DNA of 64,000 bases from Pseudoflavonifractor phocaeensis (lineage in GTDB: Bacteria > Bacillota > Clostridia > Oscillospirales > Oscillospiraceae): assembly GCF_021531815.1 (NCBI RefSeq), contig NZ_JADYUM010000003.1, positions 140,062 through 204,061 on the forward strand, in the 5' to 3' direction. A program made the position numbers and the translations under genes. Shown one piece after another: positions 34,957 to 44,937 of the stretch. The notes under the pieces were generated by a model. That model was given only the letters and a program-made list of their open reading frames with translations. It did no database searches and was not told the origin of the DNA. Each line of letters opens with the position of its first letter. The first letter of the stretch is position 1.

Positions 34957-37263
34957 TTACTTCTCCGGCCGGAAGCGGATGACCACCGTTCCCTGGAGGT
35001 CGGTGCGGTAAAGCTCCGCCCCGGCCCGGTCCAGCCGCTCCAGGGTATCCGGGGCGGGGTGGCCGTAGGAGTTGGACTTCCCCACGGAGATGACGGCTAC
35101 CTCGGGCCGGACGGCCTCCAGCAGCTCCTCCGTGGTGGAATATTTGGAGCCGTGGTGGCCCGCCACCAGCAGTTCGATGTCAGGGAGCCGGACATGGTCC
35201 AGCAGCAGCTGCTCCGTCTGTCCGTCCATGTCCCCGGGGATCAGCACATCGTAGTCTCCCGCCGTGGCCAGAACGGTGAGGCCCAGCTCGTTGGTCTCCC
35301 CCGCCCGGCCCAGAGGCGCGTATAACATAAACTCTTGCTCTCCGCCCAGGGAGACGCGGGTATCCTCCTGGATGAGCCAGACCTCCACGCCCCGGTCCTC
35401 CGCAAGCTCCAGAATCTCCCGGCGCAGCGGGTCCCCCTCCTCCACATCGGGGAGGGCGATGGCGGACACGTCGATGCGCTTCAAAAGCTGGGGGATGCCG
35501 TTGGCGTGGTCGGTGTGGTAGTGGGACACCACCAGCAGGTCCAGGGTGTTCCGCCCCAGGCTGTGGAGATAGTCGGCAGCCACGTCCCCGGCGTTGTCCG
35601 GGCTGTCCCCGCCGCAGTCCACCAGGGTCAGGTAGTTCCCGGCCTGGAGCAGGACGCTCTGGCCCTGGCCCACATCCAGCACCGCCGCCGTCAGTTTCCC
35701 CGCCTGGAAGGTCAGGGAGGTGAACAGCAAAGAAACCGCCAGGGTCACCGCCCCGGCACACAGGGGGATCACAGGCCGCCGTCCCCCCTTGCTCAGCAGG
35801 GTGACCGCCAGAAGCAGGCACAAAAATATGATCCAGGCTCGGTAGTAGAAAGACTCCAGCGGAATAGCGGCCATGGGCAGGCGGCCCAGAGCCTCCACCA
35901 CCCGAATCAGCCAGCGGGCAATGGCTGTAAAGGGAATTGCCAGCACAGCGGCCGGGCCGGGGTGGAACATCCCCAGCAGCCCCAGAAACAGCCCGCTCAG
36001 AAACAGCAGGGCCACCGCCCACAGGGTGAGCAGGTTGGAAATGGGCGAGATGAGGGAAAACGTCTGAAAGTGGATGGCCACCAGAGGCACCGTCAGCACC
36101 GACGCCCCCAGGGTGGCGCACAGGACGGACACCAGGAACCGGGGCACCTGCACCGCCAGACGGAGCAGCCTGTTTTTAGGCCGCTTGTCCAGCCGCAGCT
36201 TGCGTAGCATCCACACCTGAATGGTGTCTGACACCAGCAGAATGCCGGCCACCGCTCCGAAGGAGAGTTGGAGCCCCACATGGGCCGCGGAAAAGGGGTT
36301 CCAGGCCAGCAGGAGCATCAGGGCAAAGGCCAGGGCGGTAGGGCCGTCCCGCTCCCGGCCCAGCAGGGGCGCGATCTGGAGCAGCAGGATCATCACCGCC
36401 GCCCGGGTCACCGAGGGGGTACTGCCCGCCACGCCGCAGAAGGCAAGCACAAACAGGATGGTCACCAGGGCGGTGCTCCGCTTCCCCCGCCCCATGAGCG
36501 CAGCCACCAGGGCCGCCAGAAATGCCAGGTGCATCCCGGACACCGACACCGTGTGGGACAGTCCCACCCGCTGCAGAGAGCTGGTGAACGCATCGGTCAG
36601 GCTGTCCCGGTTGCCCGTGACCAGCCCCCGGATCAGCGGGGACACGTCCTCCGGGAAAACACCGGCAATGGACCGCTTCAAATCCCGGGACAGTACCGCG
36701 GGCCAATCCCAAACCGGGACACGCCCGGGCCGCTGGATGTCCAGCCGCCCATAGGTCTGGGCCCGGAGGAAAATCCCCTTGGCGGTGTAGTAGGTGATCT
36801 CCTCCCCGGCGAAGGTGCGGTCCCCCAGGGTGCAGTGGGCCACCGTGGAGAGCCGGTCCCCCGGACGCAGGTCCGCCCCCTGCTCGTCCACATAGAGAAT
36901 GGCGGACAGGCGGACGAAGGTATCCGTGTCCGCCCGGACCAGGACGGACCAGCCGTAGTCCGTCTCCTGGGGCCAGTCGGCCACCGTGGCCGACAGCCTG
37001 ACAGTGCGTCCGTCCAACTCCCGGGCGGGCTGGAAAAAGATGGCGGTGTAGATCGCCGTCCAAATCAGACCCACTGCGGCCCCGGCGCACAGGAGGGCGC
37101 AGACCTTCCGGGGTCTGGTCCGGCTGCGCAGCAGGAGCCACAGGGCCAGTCCCAGCAGGGCCAGCCCTCCCCCCACCGGAAGCCAGCAGTTCTCCGGGAG
37201 AACATAATTTGCCAGAAACACCGCGGCGGAGAAGGCGGAGGCAAAGATGGCAAGTATTCGCAT
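34957..37263 (-). CDS. comEC: ComEC/Rec2 DNA-uptake channel protein
   Basis: The 768-residue protein has an N-terminal DUF4131-type domain with two or three helices, the competence domain with multiple transmembrane helices including GLSHTVSVSGMHLAFLAALV (~230), and a C-terminal metallo-beta-lactamase domain with SHYHTDHANGI (~583) and AGHHGSKYST. It forms the channel for single-stranded DNA entry. All three domains are full length, so transformation capacity cannot be excluded; comEA was not found here. Confidence 0.95.
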   Translation of the reverse strand: MRILAIFASAFSAAVFLANYVLPENCWLPVGGGLALLGLALWLLLRSRTRPRKVCALLCAGAAVGLIWTAIYTAIFFQPARELDGRTVRLSATVADWPQETDYGWSVLVRADTDTFVRLSAILYVDEQGADLRPGDRLSTVAHCTLGDRTFAGEEITYYTAKGIFLRAQTYGRLDIQRPGRVPVWDWPAVLSRDLKRSIAGVFPEDVSPLIRGLVTGNRDSLTDAFTSSLQRVGLSHTVSVSGMHLAFLAALVAALMGRGKRSTALVTILFVLAFCGVAGSTPSVTRAAVMILLLQIAPLLGRERDGPTALAFALMLLLAWNPFSAAHVGLQLSFGAVAGILLVSDTIQVWMLRKLRLDKRPKNRLLRLAVQVPRFLVSVLCATLGASVLTVPLVAIHFQTFSLISPISNLLTLWAVALLFLSGLFLGLLGMFHPGPAAVLAIPFTAIARWLIRVVEALGRLPMAAIPLESFYYRAWIIFLCLLLAVTLLSKGGRRPVIPLCAGAVTLAVSLLFTSLTFQAGKLTAAVLDVGQGQSVLLQAGNYLTLVDCGGDSPDNAGDVAADYLHSLGRNTLDLLVVSHYHTDHANGIPQLLKRIDVSAIALPDVEEGDPLRREILELAEDRGVEVWLIQEDTRVSLGGEQEFMLYAPLGRAGETNELGLTVLATAGDYDVLIPGDMDGQTEQLLLDHVRLPDIELLVAGHHGSKYSTTEELLEAVRPEVAVISVGKSNSYGHPAPDTLERLDRAGAELYRTDLQGTVVIRFRPEK

Positions 37264-37281
37264 GGCGCCTCCTCCCCAGTT

Positions 37282-37316
37282 GATCTCTCATGCCCGCATG
37301 CAGATCGTGAGAGATC
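37282..37316 (-). other. Imperfect palindrome between rarA and comEC
   Basis: GATCTCTCA and TGAGAGATC arms with a partly palindromic loop, located in the 65-bp gap. There is no T-run; role unknown. Confidence 0.3.
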
Positions 37317-37328
37317 CTTTGCCGGCGG

Positions 37329-38606
37329 TCAGGGCTTTCCGCCCTGTTTTTTCAATTCATCCCAATACCGCCTCGCGGCCTGCTCCGTCTTGTTGTCGCC
37401 GTAGCGGTAGTAGTGTACCCCCTTCAGCTCCTCAGGCAGGTACTGCTGCTCCACCCAGTGGCCGGGGAAATCGTGGGGATACAAATATCCCTGCTCCCGC
37501 TCCAGCCCAGCCGAGTCGGCGTGGACATTCTGCAGCTGGCGGGGGATGTCCCCCGCCTTCCCCGCCCGGACGTCAGCCATGGCGGCGGCGATGCCCTCAT
37601 AGACCGAGTTGGACTTGGGCGCGGTGGCCAGCAACACCACCGCCTGGGCCAGCGGCAGCCTCGCCTCGGGCAGGCCCAGCTGGAGGGCGTTATCCACACA
37701 GGCCTTGACGATGGGGATGGCCATGGGATAGGCCATCCCCACGTCCTCGCTGGCGGAGCACAGGATGCGTCGGATGGCGGTGATCATATCCCCCGCCTCC
37801 AGCAGCCGGGCCAAATAGTGGAGGGCGGCGTCGGGGTCGGAGCCCCGCATGGATTTCATCAGGGCGGAGGCAATGTCGAAATGGGCGTCTCCCTCCCGGT
37901 CGTAGCGCATGGCCGACTTCTGGGCCACGGTTTTGGCGTCCTCCAAGCTGACAAGGAGTTTCCCTTGCTGGCGTTTGGCGGCACTGAGCAAAAGCTCAAT
38001 GGCGTTCATGGCCTTCCGGATGTCTCCGCCGCAGGCCCAGGCAATGTGCTCCCGCACCCCGTCCTCACAGACCACCTGCGCTCCCAGCCGCTCCTCCATA
38101 ATGGAGATCCCCCGGTCGATGGCGGGGAGGGCGTCCTCCGCTGTGATCTGCTTGAACTCAAAGACAGTGGCCCGGGACAGCACCGCCCCAAACACCGCGA
38201 AAAAGGGGTTCTCCGTGGTGGAGGCGATGAGGGTGATGCGGCCGTCTTCCATAAACTCCAAAAGGGACTGCTGCTGCTTTTTGTTGAAATACTGGATCTC
38301 GTCCAGGTAAAGCAGCACTCCCTCCGGGGCCATGAGGGTGCCGATGTCCGCCATGATGTCCTTGATGTCGGAGATGGAGGCGGTGGTGGCATTGAGCCGG
38401 TGGAGGGGCCGGTTGGTCCGCTGGGCAATGATGTTGGCCACAGTGGTCTTTCCCGTCCCGGAGGGGCCGTAGAAGATCAGATTGGGGACGCTGCCGCCCT
38501 CGATGATCCGACGCAGCAGGCCGTCCTTGCCCAAAATATGCTTCTGCCCCACCACCTGGTCCAGGTTTTGGGGCCGTATCTCATCCGCCAGAGGGCGGTA
38601 TGCCAT
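37329..38606 (-). CDS. rarA: Replication-associated recombination protein A (RarA/MgsA)
   Basis: The 425-residue AAA+ ATPase has Walker A GPSGTGKTT (~48), Walker B LYLDEIQYFNKKQQ (~103) and the C-terminal tetramerisation domain with the LYPHDFPGHWVEQQYLP motif typical of the family. It acts at stalled replication forks. AAGGAG precedes the ATG. Confidence 0.96.
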   Translation of the reverse strand: MAYRPLADEIRPQNLDQVVGQKHILGKDGLLRRIIEGGSVPNLIFYGPSGTGKTTVANIIAQRTNRPLHRLNATTASISDIKDIMADIGTLMAPEGVLLYLDEIQYFNKKQQQSLLEFMEDGRITLIASTTENPFFAVFGAVLSRATVFEFKQITAEDALPAIDRGISIMEERLGAQVVCEDGVREHIAWACGGDIRKAMNAIELLLSAAKRQQGKLLVSLEDAKTVAQKSAMRYDREGDAHFDIASALMKSMRGSDPDAALHYLARLLEAGDMITAIRRILCSASEDVGMAYPMAIPIVKACVDNALQLGLPEARLPLAQAVVLLATAPKSNSVYEGIAAAMADVRAGKAGDIPRQLQNVHADSAGLEREQGYLYPHDFPGHWVEQQYLPEELKGVHYYRYGDNKTEQAARRYWDELKKQGGKP

Positions 38607-38618
38607 AGGCTCATCTCC

Positions 38619-39314
38619 TTATTCTCGGGACAATTCCCTCTCACATTCCGTCCGGGGTTTGGCCGGCGCTCCGTCCAGCCCCGCGGCACGGCACATTTTA
38701 TCCTTGAAGAAGTAGTTGACCACTGCCACCGCCCGGCCTACGCCCAGCATAGCGATGATGGTGCCCACGCCGACACCCACGATATGGCCCACCTCCACCA
38801 TGCACAGGATACAGGTGGTGGCCACACAGCCGATGTCAAAAATGTTCTTGGTAAAGCCCTGGTCCCTGCCGATCCGCTCCGCCAGAGCCTGAACGATACC
38901 GTCTCCGGGATTGGGTACCAGGCGCATATTCACCGTCATGGTGATCCCCACGCCGGTGACCCCGATGGCCAGGGCCAGCATGAGCAGATTGGATACCAGG
39001 CCGTGGGTCAGTGGATCGTAGGCCACCAGCCGGTCAAACACGTTCAGAAGGCGGCTGAACACCAGACTGAAAGGCAGCTGGAGCAGATCGTACCAGCGGC
39101 GGTTTTTTCCCCGCAGGGCAAACTCCGCCGCCACAAAAATGCAGTATTGGATAAATGTGACGTCTCCCATGCTGATTCCCGTGATCTGATAGACACTGTA
39201 GGACACCGATAAAATCGGCGAAACGCCCAGCCCCGTCTTGGTATTCAGCGTCAGGCCCATGGCCAGCACCAAGATCCCCGCGCCGTAAATCAGACCCCGA
39301 TAAAACCGCTTCAC
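38619..39314 (-). CDS. YczE/YitT-like integral membrane protein
   Basis: The 231-residue protein has about five to six hydrophobic helices; the start resembles YczE-type proteins (GLTLNTKTGLGVSPILSVSYS) and VPNPGDGIVQALAERIG is a further family-like block. Function unknown. The start codon is GTG, overlapping the nth stop (GTGA), so it is coupled to nth. Confidence 0.82.
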   Translation of the reverse strand: MKRFYRGLIYGAGILVLAMGLTLNTKTGLGVSPILSVSYSVYQITGISMGDVTFIQYCIFVAAEFALRGKNRRWYDLLQLPFSLVFSRLLNVFDRLVAYDPLTHGLVSNLLMLALAIGVTGVGITMTVNMRLVPNPGDGIVQALAERIGRDQGFTKNIFDIGCVATTCILCMVEVGHIVGVGVGTIIAMLGVGRAVAVVNYFFKDKMCRAAGLDGAPAKPRTECERELSRE

Positions 39315-39997
39315 TTCTGCCCCTTCTTTTCCTTGGATTTTTCTTTGTCTTCCCCGCCGTTTTTGGTGAAGTAATCACACCAGGGCCGCAGAACGCAGTT
39401 CTGACACTGGGGACGGCGGGCAATGCACACCGCCCGCCCATGGAGGACCAGCCGGTGGCAGAAGTCATTGGATTCCTCAGGGGGCAGAATGGCCCGGAGC
39501 TGCTGCTCCACCTTGCCGGGGTCTTTGGAGCCGTCGGTAAGGCCCAGCAGGCCGGAGATGCGGATACAGTGGGTGTCGGCCACCACCACGCCGGGGGTAT
39601 GGTAGACGTCCCCCAGGATCAGGTTGGCCGTCTTGCGGCCCACGCCGGGCAGCCGCAGCAGGTCTTCCATGGTATCCGGCACCTTCCCGCCGTACTCCCG
39701 GACCAGCATCTGGGAGGCCAGCACGATGTCCCGGGCCTTGGCCCGGAAAAAGCCGGTGGAGTGGATATATTCCTCCACCTCGCTGATGTCCGCCTGGGCC
39801 AGGGACTCCAGGGTGGGGAACCGGGCGTAAAGGGCCGGGGTCACCTTGTTCACCCGCTCGTCCGTACACTGGGCCGCCAGCCGCACGGAAAACAGCAGTT
39901 CATAGTCTTTGCGGTACTCCAGGGAACAGATCCCATCGGGATACAGCTCTTTCAGCGCCTCCACAATGGCCCGAACCTGGTCTTTCGTCTTTTTCAT
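39311..39997 (-). CDS. nth: Endonuclease III
   Basis: The 228-residue base-excision-repair glycosylase/AP lyase has the helix-hairpin-helix LPGVGRKTANLIL with the catalytic Lys, the catalytic Asp in VVADTHCIRIS and a full C-X6-C-X2-C-X5-C iron-sulfur loop near the C-terminus, followed by a Lys/Glu-rich tail. It removes oxidised pyrimidines. Confidence 0.96.
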   Translation of the reverse strand: MKKTKDQVRAIVEALKELYPDGICSLEYRKDYELLFSVRLAAQCTDERVNKVTPALYARFPTLESLAQADISEVEEYIHSTGFFRAKARDIVLASQMLVREYGGKVPDTMEDLLRLPGVGRKTANLILGDVYHTPGVVVADTHCIRISGLLGLTDGSKDPGKVEQQLRAILPPEESNDFCHRLVLHGRAVCIARRPQCQNCVLRPWCDYFTKNGGEDKEKSKEKKGQK

Positions 39998-40166
39998 CTG
40001 ATCACCACTTCTGACGGAACGCCCCGCGCTCAGACAGGCGCGCGTTCACGTTATTTTTATATGATACCATATCTCGCCGAAATTTTCGACTGCTTTTTTC
40101 TCCGATCCCGATTTTTACAAGCGTCTTTTTCCTGCGTTCCGTCCCGAGCGGCATCAGAGGCAGAAA

Positions 40167-40197
40167 ACGCGGGCCGCCGGAAGCGGGCGGCCCGCGT
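40167..40197 (-). terminator. Terminator of the sodium symporter gene
   Basis: ACGCGGGCCGCC pairs with its complement at 40186-40197; TTTT follows on the minus strand. The remaining gap to nth (39998-40166) holds an AT-rich patch with TATCAT on the minus strand, a weak candidate -10 for nth, and nothing else that I can see. Confidence 0.75.
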
Positions 40198-40244
40198 CTT
40201 GGACTCTTTTTCATCGGAAATGCCCGGACGCCCCACAGGTCCTC

Positions 40245-41627
40245 TCAGGCAAAAAACTGGTTCCAATAGCCCATGAAGAAAATGAACAGCACCACCACCG
40301 GCAAAACATAGGTCACATAGGGCCGTACGCCCCTGGGGAACTTCAGTCCGGCGCCGGTGTTGGCCTCGGCCAGGAAGTTCTCCCAGCCCCAGCCCCGGCG
40401 GGAGACGCAGAACACCAGATAGACCAGGGACCCGAGAGGCAGGACGTTCTGGCTGACCAGGAAGTCCTCAATGCCGGAGATGTCCATACCCAGGACGGTG
40501 AAGCCGGACCACAGGTTGAAGCCCAGGGCACAGGGTGCGGACAGAAGCAGCACCGCCACGCAATTGACCGCCACCGCCTTTCTGCGGCTCCACCCCCACA
40601 TATCCATGGAGAAGGAAATGATGTTTTCAAAGACGGCGATGATGGTAGACATGGCAGCGAAGGACAGGAAGACGAAGAACAGCGTCCCCCACAGGCGGCC
40701 CATGGGCATCTCGTTGAAAATGTTGGGCAGGGTGATGAACACCAGGGAGGGACCGGCCCCGGGGGCCACGCCGTAGGCGGAGCAGGCGGGGAAAATGATC
40801 AGTCCCGCCACGAAGGCCACGAAGGTGTCCAGGCCGCAGATGCGCAGGGCCTCACCTCCGAGGGAGTGGCTCTTGTCGATGTAGCTGCCGAAAATGGCGA
40901 TGGCGCCGATGCCCAGAGACAGGGTGAAGAACGCCTGGCCCATGGCGGCGAACACGGCCTCTCCCAGGATCCACTTTCCCTCCGCGTCGTACATCAGATT
41001 CCGGAAGTTGGGCCAGAGGTAGAAGCGCAGGCCCTCGGCGCCTCCCGCCAACGTCAGGGAGCGGACCGCCAGCACCAGCATCAGCACCAGCAGACACAGC
41101 ATCATGGGCTTGGTCACCTTTTCCACGCCGTTCTGGAGACCCTGGAGACACACTGCCATACCCAGCAGGATGACCAGGGCCATGAACAGCAGCATGATCC
41201 CCGGCTTTCCCATCAGGGCGGAAAACTCACCGGCCACACCGTCGGCGCTCAGGCCGGTAAAGTCCCCCATGGCCATCTTGCCGCAGTACAGCACCAGCCA
41301 CCCGGCGATGACGGTATAGAACATCATCAGCAGGTAGTTTCCGGCAAAGCCCACCCAGCTGTACAGGTGCCACTTGGAGCCTTTGGGCTCCAGTACGTGG
41401 AAGGACCGGGCCATGCTCTTCTGACTGGCCCGGCCCACAGCCAGCTCCATTACCATGACGGGCAGGCCCAGGACCGCCAGAAATAACAGGTACACCAGCA
41501 CAAAAGCGGCGCCGCCATACTGCCCCACGATATAGGGGAACCGCCAAACGTTCCCCAGCCCGATGGCACACCCCGCCGAGATCAGCAAAAATCCCAGGCG
41601 GGAAGAAAAATTCTCTCTTTTCTCCAT
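40245..41627 (-). CDS. Neurotransmitter:sodium symporter (NSS) family transporter
   Basis: The 460-residue protein has 11-12 predicted helices. The first helix ends in AGCAIGLGNVWRFPYIVG, the unwound sodium/substrate-binding segment of LeuT-fold transporters; ACSAYGVAPGAGPSLVFITLP is the matching later region. Bacterial members import amino acids with sodium. Substrate cannot be read from sequence. AAAGGAGG precedes the ATG; single-gene unit with promoter at 41681-41709. Confidence 0.93.
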   Translation of the reverse strand: MEKRENFSSRLGFLLISAGCAIGLGNVWRFPYIVGQYGGAAFVLVYLLFLAVLGLPVMVMELAVGRASQKSMARSFHVLEPKGSKWHLYSWVGFAGNYLLMMFYTVIAGWLVLYCGKMAMGDFTGLSADGVAGEFSALMGKPGIMLLFMALVILLGMAVCLQGLQNGVEKVTKPMMLCLLVLMLVLAVRSLTLAGGAEGLRFYLWPNFRNLMYDAEGKWILGEAVFAAMGQAFFTLSLGIGAIAIFGSYIDKSHSLGGEALRICGLDTFVAFVAGLIIFPACSAYGVAPGAGPSLVFITLPNIFNEMPMGRLWGTLFFVFLSFAAMSTIIAVFENIISFSMDMWGWSRRKAVAVNCVAVLLLSAPCALGFNLWSGFTVLGMDISGIEDFLVSQNVLPLGSLVYLVFCVSRRGWGWENFLAEANTGAGLKFPRGVRPYVTYVLPVVVLFIFFMGYWNQFFA

Positions 41628-41680
41628 TCCGAGAACCTCCTTTATCCTTCGGCCCTCTCTAGGCCGCGCACAGTAAAGCC

Positions 41681-41709
41681 ATTGTACTAGATTTTCTCCC
41701 CACGGTCAA
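41681..41709 (-). promoter_or_regulatory. Promoter of the NSS symporter
   Basis: TTGACC (41709-41704), a 17-nt spacer and TACAAT (41686-41681) on the minus strand. The rest of the gap up to the terminator at 41884 contains no supportable gene. Confidence 0.65.
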
Positions 41710-41883
41710 CCGTTTGGGTGGATGGCCATCCATCTTTCCGGCCGGACTGCAGAATATGCTTTCCTGAGCTGTTTATTCCAGGCGGGAATTATGGGGCCAG
41801 GTCAGCGTTCTGCCTTCACGAAGCACTGCTTCAATACGCCGGTAAACTCAGATTCACCCCATCTTCGGAGAGACGGCTACAGC

Positions 41884-41920
41884 AAAACCTCCCTCTGTCA
41901 AAATGACAGAGGGAGGTTTT
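41884..41920 (-). terminator. Terminator of the MarR-type regulator gene
   Basis: A perfect 17-bp stem (41884-41900 with 41904-41920) with a three-base loop and TTTT ends on both strands. Confidence 0.88.
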
Positions 41921-41946
41921 CATTTTGAACCGTCAGCCGGCACGTC

Positions 41947-42393
41947 TTACTTTTCTTTCATCTTGACCTCAGGCATCAGTTCCTCACCCACCACATGGAG
42001 CATATGGTCCAGCTGCTCGGTCTCTTCCGGCGTAAACCGGTTTTTGATCCGGCCCATCACTTCCTGAAGGTAGGTGCTGCTGATGTTGTAGTAATCCAGA
42101 TACTTTTGGGTGGGCCGCAGATGATACTCCCGGCGGTCATAGGGTGACTGGACCTTTTCCACATAGCCCTTTTGGATTAGGCTGTTTACCTTATAGGCGG
42201 CATTGGGGGATGAGATGTGGACAAAGGAGGCAAATTCGTTGATCGTCGGCTCCTTCAGCGCCTGGATGATCTCCATACAGAAGGTCTCCACCGCCGTCAG
42301 CGTAGCCTCCCGGCTTTGAAAACGGGAAAATATCTCCTGATAAAAATGCAGTTTGAATTTGGTATACACCTCGTCAAAGCTTTCCTCCAGCAA
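41947..42393 (-). CDS. MarR-family regulator, likely controller of fatty-acid synthesis
   Basis: The 148-residue protein has the MarR winged-helix core: INEFASFVHISSPNAAYKVNSLIQKGYVEKVQSPYDRREYHL split as recognition helix and wing with the conserved D-R-R-E. It begins at TTG 42393 behind AGGAGGAAG. It is immediately downstream of the fab genes but has its own promoter at 42465-42493. By position it may be the FabT-like repressor of the locus; FabT is also MarR-type. That role is inferred, since no FabT box was found. Confidence 0.85.
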   Translation of the reverse strand: MLEESFDEVYTKFKLHFYQEIFSRFQSREATLTAVETFCMEIIQALKEPTINEFASFVHISSPNAAYKVNSLIQKGYVEKVQSPYDRREYHLRPTQKYLDYYNISSTYLQEVMGRIKNRFTPEETEQLDHMLHVVGEELMPEVKMKEK

Positions 42394-42464
42394 CGTTCTT
42401 CCTCCTCACTGCACCGGAATCCGCCATTGTATCTGAAAACAGTCATTTTTTCCATGCTGATTCC

Positions 42465-42493
42465 AGTATATCAAAAGTTTACCGGTTCAGCAA
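42465..42493 (-). promoter_or_regulatory. Promoter of the MarR-type regulator
   Basis: TTGCTG (42493-42488), a 17-nt spacer and TATACT (42470-42465) on the minus strand. The -35 overlaps the fabZ stop codon. Confidence 0.5.
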
Positions 42494-42933
42494 GAGGAGG
42501 CTGGACTTTCCGTCAGCGCAAAGGTCAGTTCCGCCTTGCAGGCGGTCTTTCCGCTCACCTTGGCGGTGGCGGTGCCGAAGCCCACAGGCCCCCGCTGGGC
42601 GGTGAGCTCACACTCCAGTTCCAGCACGTCGCCGGGACGGACCTGTTGCTTGAAGCGGGCGTTCTTGATGCCCCCGAACAGCGCCAGCTTGCCCTTGTTC
42701 TCCGGCACGGTGAGAATGGCCACCGCCCCCACCTGGGCCAGGGCCTCGATGATGAGGACACCGGGCATCACCTTATAGCCGGGGAAATGTCCCTGGAAAA
42801 AGGGCTCGTTGGCAGTTACGCACTTGATGCCCTTGGCGCTCTGGCCAGGTTCACAGGCCGTGATCTTATCCACCAGCAGGAAGGGGTAGCGGTGGGGCAG
42901 CAAGGCCTCGATCTGGTCGATGTTCAGTTCCAT
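42487..42933 (-). CDS. fabZ: 3-hydroxyacyl-ACP dehydratase
   Basis: The 148-residue hot-dog-fold enzyme dehydrates 3-hydroxyacyl-[17 protein letters not shown], the catalytic His in [23 protein letters not shown] (Glu on the following helix) are typical. GGAGG lies before ATG 42933; the extra N-terminal codons in the longer frame overlap fabF and are rejected. Last biosynthetic gene of the operon. Confidence 0.96.
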   Translation of the reverse strand: MELNIDQIEALLPHRYPFLLVDKITACEPGQSAKGIKCVTANEPFFQGHFPGYKVMPGVLIIEALAQVGAVAILTVPENKGKLALFGGIKNARFKQQVRPGDVLELECELTAQRGPVGFGTATAKVSGKTACKAELTFALTESPASSC

Positions 42934-42935
42934 AT

Positions 42936-44180
42936 TCAGTCCTCCTCCCACTTCTTCAGCACGATGGCGGCGTTGTGGCCGCCGAAGCCCAGGGAGTTGG
43001 ACAGTGCCACCTTGATCTCCGCCTCACGGCCCTGGTTGGGCACGATGTCCAGATCGCAGGCCGGATCGGGCTGCTCATAGCCGATGGTGGCGGGAACAAA
43101 GCCCTCCTTCAGGGCCAGGGCGGTGAAGATGGCCTCCACCGCGCCGGCGGCGCCCAGCAGGTGGCCGGTCATGGACTTGGTGGAGCTGACCATCAGTTTC
43201 TTGGCGTGCTCCCCGAAGGTGGTGTGGATGGCCGCTGTCTCACAGGCGTCGTTCATGGAAGTGGAGGTGCCGTGGGTGTTGATATAATCCACCGCCTCAG
43301 GGGCGATCCCGGCATCGGCCAGGGCCTGGGCCATACAAGCGGCTCCGCCCGCTCCGCCGGGGGCGGGAGCGGTGATATGGTGGGCATCGCAGTTGGCGCC
43401 GTAGCCCAGCACCTCGGCATAGATCTTGGCGCCCCGGGCCTTGGCGTGCTCGTACTCCTCCAGCACCAGGATACCCGCGCCCTCCCCCATGACAAAGCCG
43501 GAACGCCGGGCGTCAAAGGGGATGGAGGCCGCCAGAGGGTCCTGGCTGTCGGTGAGGGCCTTCATGGCGGTGAAGCCGCCCATGGCCAGAGGGGTGATCG
43601 CGGCCTCAGCGCCGCCGCACAGCATCACGTCGCCGTAACCGTCCCGAATGTGGCGGAAGGCGTCGCCCACGGCGTTGGTACCGCCGGCACAGGCGGTGAC
43701 CACGCAGGAGCACATGCCCCGGAAGCCGTAGCGGATGGCGGCATGGCCCGCCGCCATGTTGGAGATGATCATGGGGATCATAAAGGGGGACACGGAGTCA
43801 AAGCCCTTGGCCAGGCCGCGCTCATAGGCCCCCCCCACCGTCTCAAAGCCGCCGATGCCGCTGGAGATCAGCACGCCGCAGCGGTCCAGATCTTCCTTCT
43901 CCCGGTCCAGACTGCTGTCGGCCATGGCCTGGTCGGCGGCGATGAGGGCAAACTGGGTGAAGCGGTCCATCTTCTTGGCGTCCCGCTTGCCCAGCAGGCC
44001 GTCCACATCCAGGTCCTTCACCTCTCCGGCCAGCTTTACCTTCTGGTTGGCGGTATCATAGCGGGTAATGGGGCCGATGCCGCATTTGCCGGCCTTCACA
44101 GCCTCCCAGCTCTCCGCCACCGTATTGCCGGTGGGGTTCACGGTCCCCATACCGGTAATGACTACTCTGCGTTTTTCCAT
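42936..44180 (-). CDS. fabF: Beta-ketoacyl-ACP synthase II
   Basis: The 414-residue condensing enzyme elongates acyl-ACP with malonyl-ACP. The nucleophilic Cys is in [16 protein letters not shown] (~163), and the two His are in [11 protein letters not shown] (~303) and [15 protein letters not shown] (~340). GAGGTG precedes ATG 44180. Directly follows fabG. Confidence 0.97.
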   Translation of the reverse strand: MEKRRVVITGMGTVNPTGNTVAESWEAVKAGKCGIGPITRYDTANQKVKLAGEVKDLDVDGLLGKRDAKKMDRFTQFALIAADQAMADSSLDREKEDLDRCGVLISSGIGGFETVGGAYERGLAKGFDSVSPFMIPMIISNMAAGHAAIRYGFRGMCSCVVTACAGGTNAVGDAFRHIRDGYGDVMLCGGAEAAITPLAMGGFTAMKALTDSQDPLAASIPFDARRSGFVMGEGAGILVLEEYEHAKARGAKIYAEVLGYGANCDAHHITAPAPGGAGGAACMAQALADAGIAPEAVDYINTHGTSTSMNDACETAAIHTTFGEHAKKLMVSSTKSMTGHLLGAAGAVEAIFTALALKEGFVPATIGYEQPDPACDLDIVPNQGREAEIKVALSNSLGFGGHNAAIVLKKWEED

Positions 44181-44193
44181 ATCCTTCACCTCA

Positions 44194-44937
44194 TTACACC
44201 GCCATTCCGCCGTCCACACACAGCACCTGGCCGGTGATATAGGCGGAATCCTGCTCCGCGAAGAAGGCCACCGCCCGCGCCACGTCCTCAGGGGCGCCGG
44301 GACGGCCCATGGGGATGGTGGACAGCATGGCTTCCTTGGCCTTCTCCGGCAGAACGGCGGTCATATCCGTGTCAATAAAGCCGGGAGCCACGGCGTTGAC
44401 GGTGATGTTCCGCCCGGCCAGCTCCTTGGCGGCGGCCTTGGTCAGGCCCAGAATCCCCGCCTTGCTGGCGGCATAGCCCGTTTGCCCCGGGTTGCCCCGC
44501 AGGCCCACCACGCTGGACAGGTTGACGATCCGCCCGAAGCGCTGGCGCATCATCAGCTTGGAGGCGGCCTTCATGCAGAAATAGGCCCCCTTCAGATTGG
44601 TGTCCAGCACCCGGTCCAGGTCCTCGGCCTTGGCGGTCATCAGCAGGCCGTCCCGGGTGATGCCCGCGTTGTTCACCAGAATGTCCACTTTGCCGAAGCG
44701 GTCCTTCACCGCCTTTACCAGTTCCTCGCAGGCAGCGGGATCGGCCACATCGGCCCGGAAGGCCTCAGCCTCCGCGCCCAGTGCCCGGCAGGCCTCCACC
44801 GTCTCCTGGGCGGCGGCCTCGTTGCCTGCGTAATTGACGGCCACAGCCGCCCCCCGGCGGGCCAGTTCCAGGCAGATGGCCCGGCCGTTCCCCCGGCTGC
44901 CGCCGGTGACCAGAGCCACAGCACCCTTCATGGTCAT
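44194..44937 (-). CDS. fabG: 3-oxoacyl-ACP reductase
   Basis: The 247-residue short-chain dehydrogenase has the NADPH loop VTGGSRGNGRAICLELA, NNAG, the catalytic Ser in NLSSVVGLRGNPGQTGYAASKAG and the Tyr-x3-Lys YAASK. Its ATG overlaps the fabD stop (ATGA). Confidence 0.97.
   Translation of the reverse strand: MTMKGAVALVTGGSRGNGRAICLELARRGAAVAVNYAGNEAAAQETVEACRALGAEAEAFRADVADPAACEELVKAVKDRFGKVDILVNNAGITRDGLLMTAKAEDLDRVLDTNLKGAYFCMKAASKLMMRQRFGRIVNLSSVVGLRGNPGQTGYAASKAGILGLTKAAAKELAGRNITVNAVAPGFIDTDMTAVLPEKAKEAMLSTIPMGRPGAPEDVARAVAFFAEQDSAYITGQVLCVDGGMAV

Noticed and set aside
41718..41906. Short plus-strand frames between the symporter and the MarR gene
   Set aside because: They end inside a perfect 17-bp terminator stem and lack a ribosome binding site.
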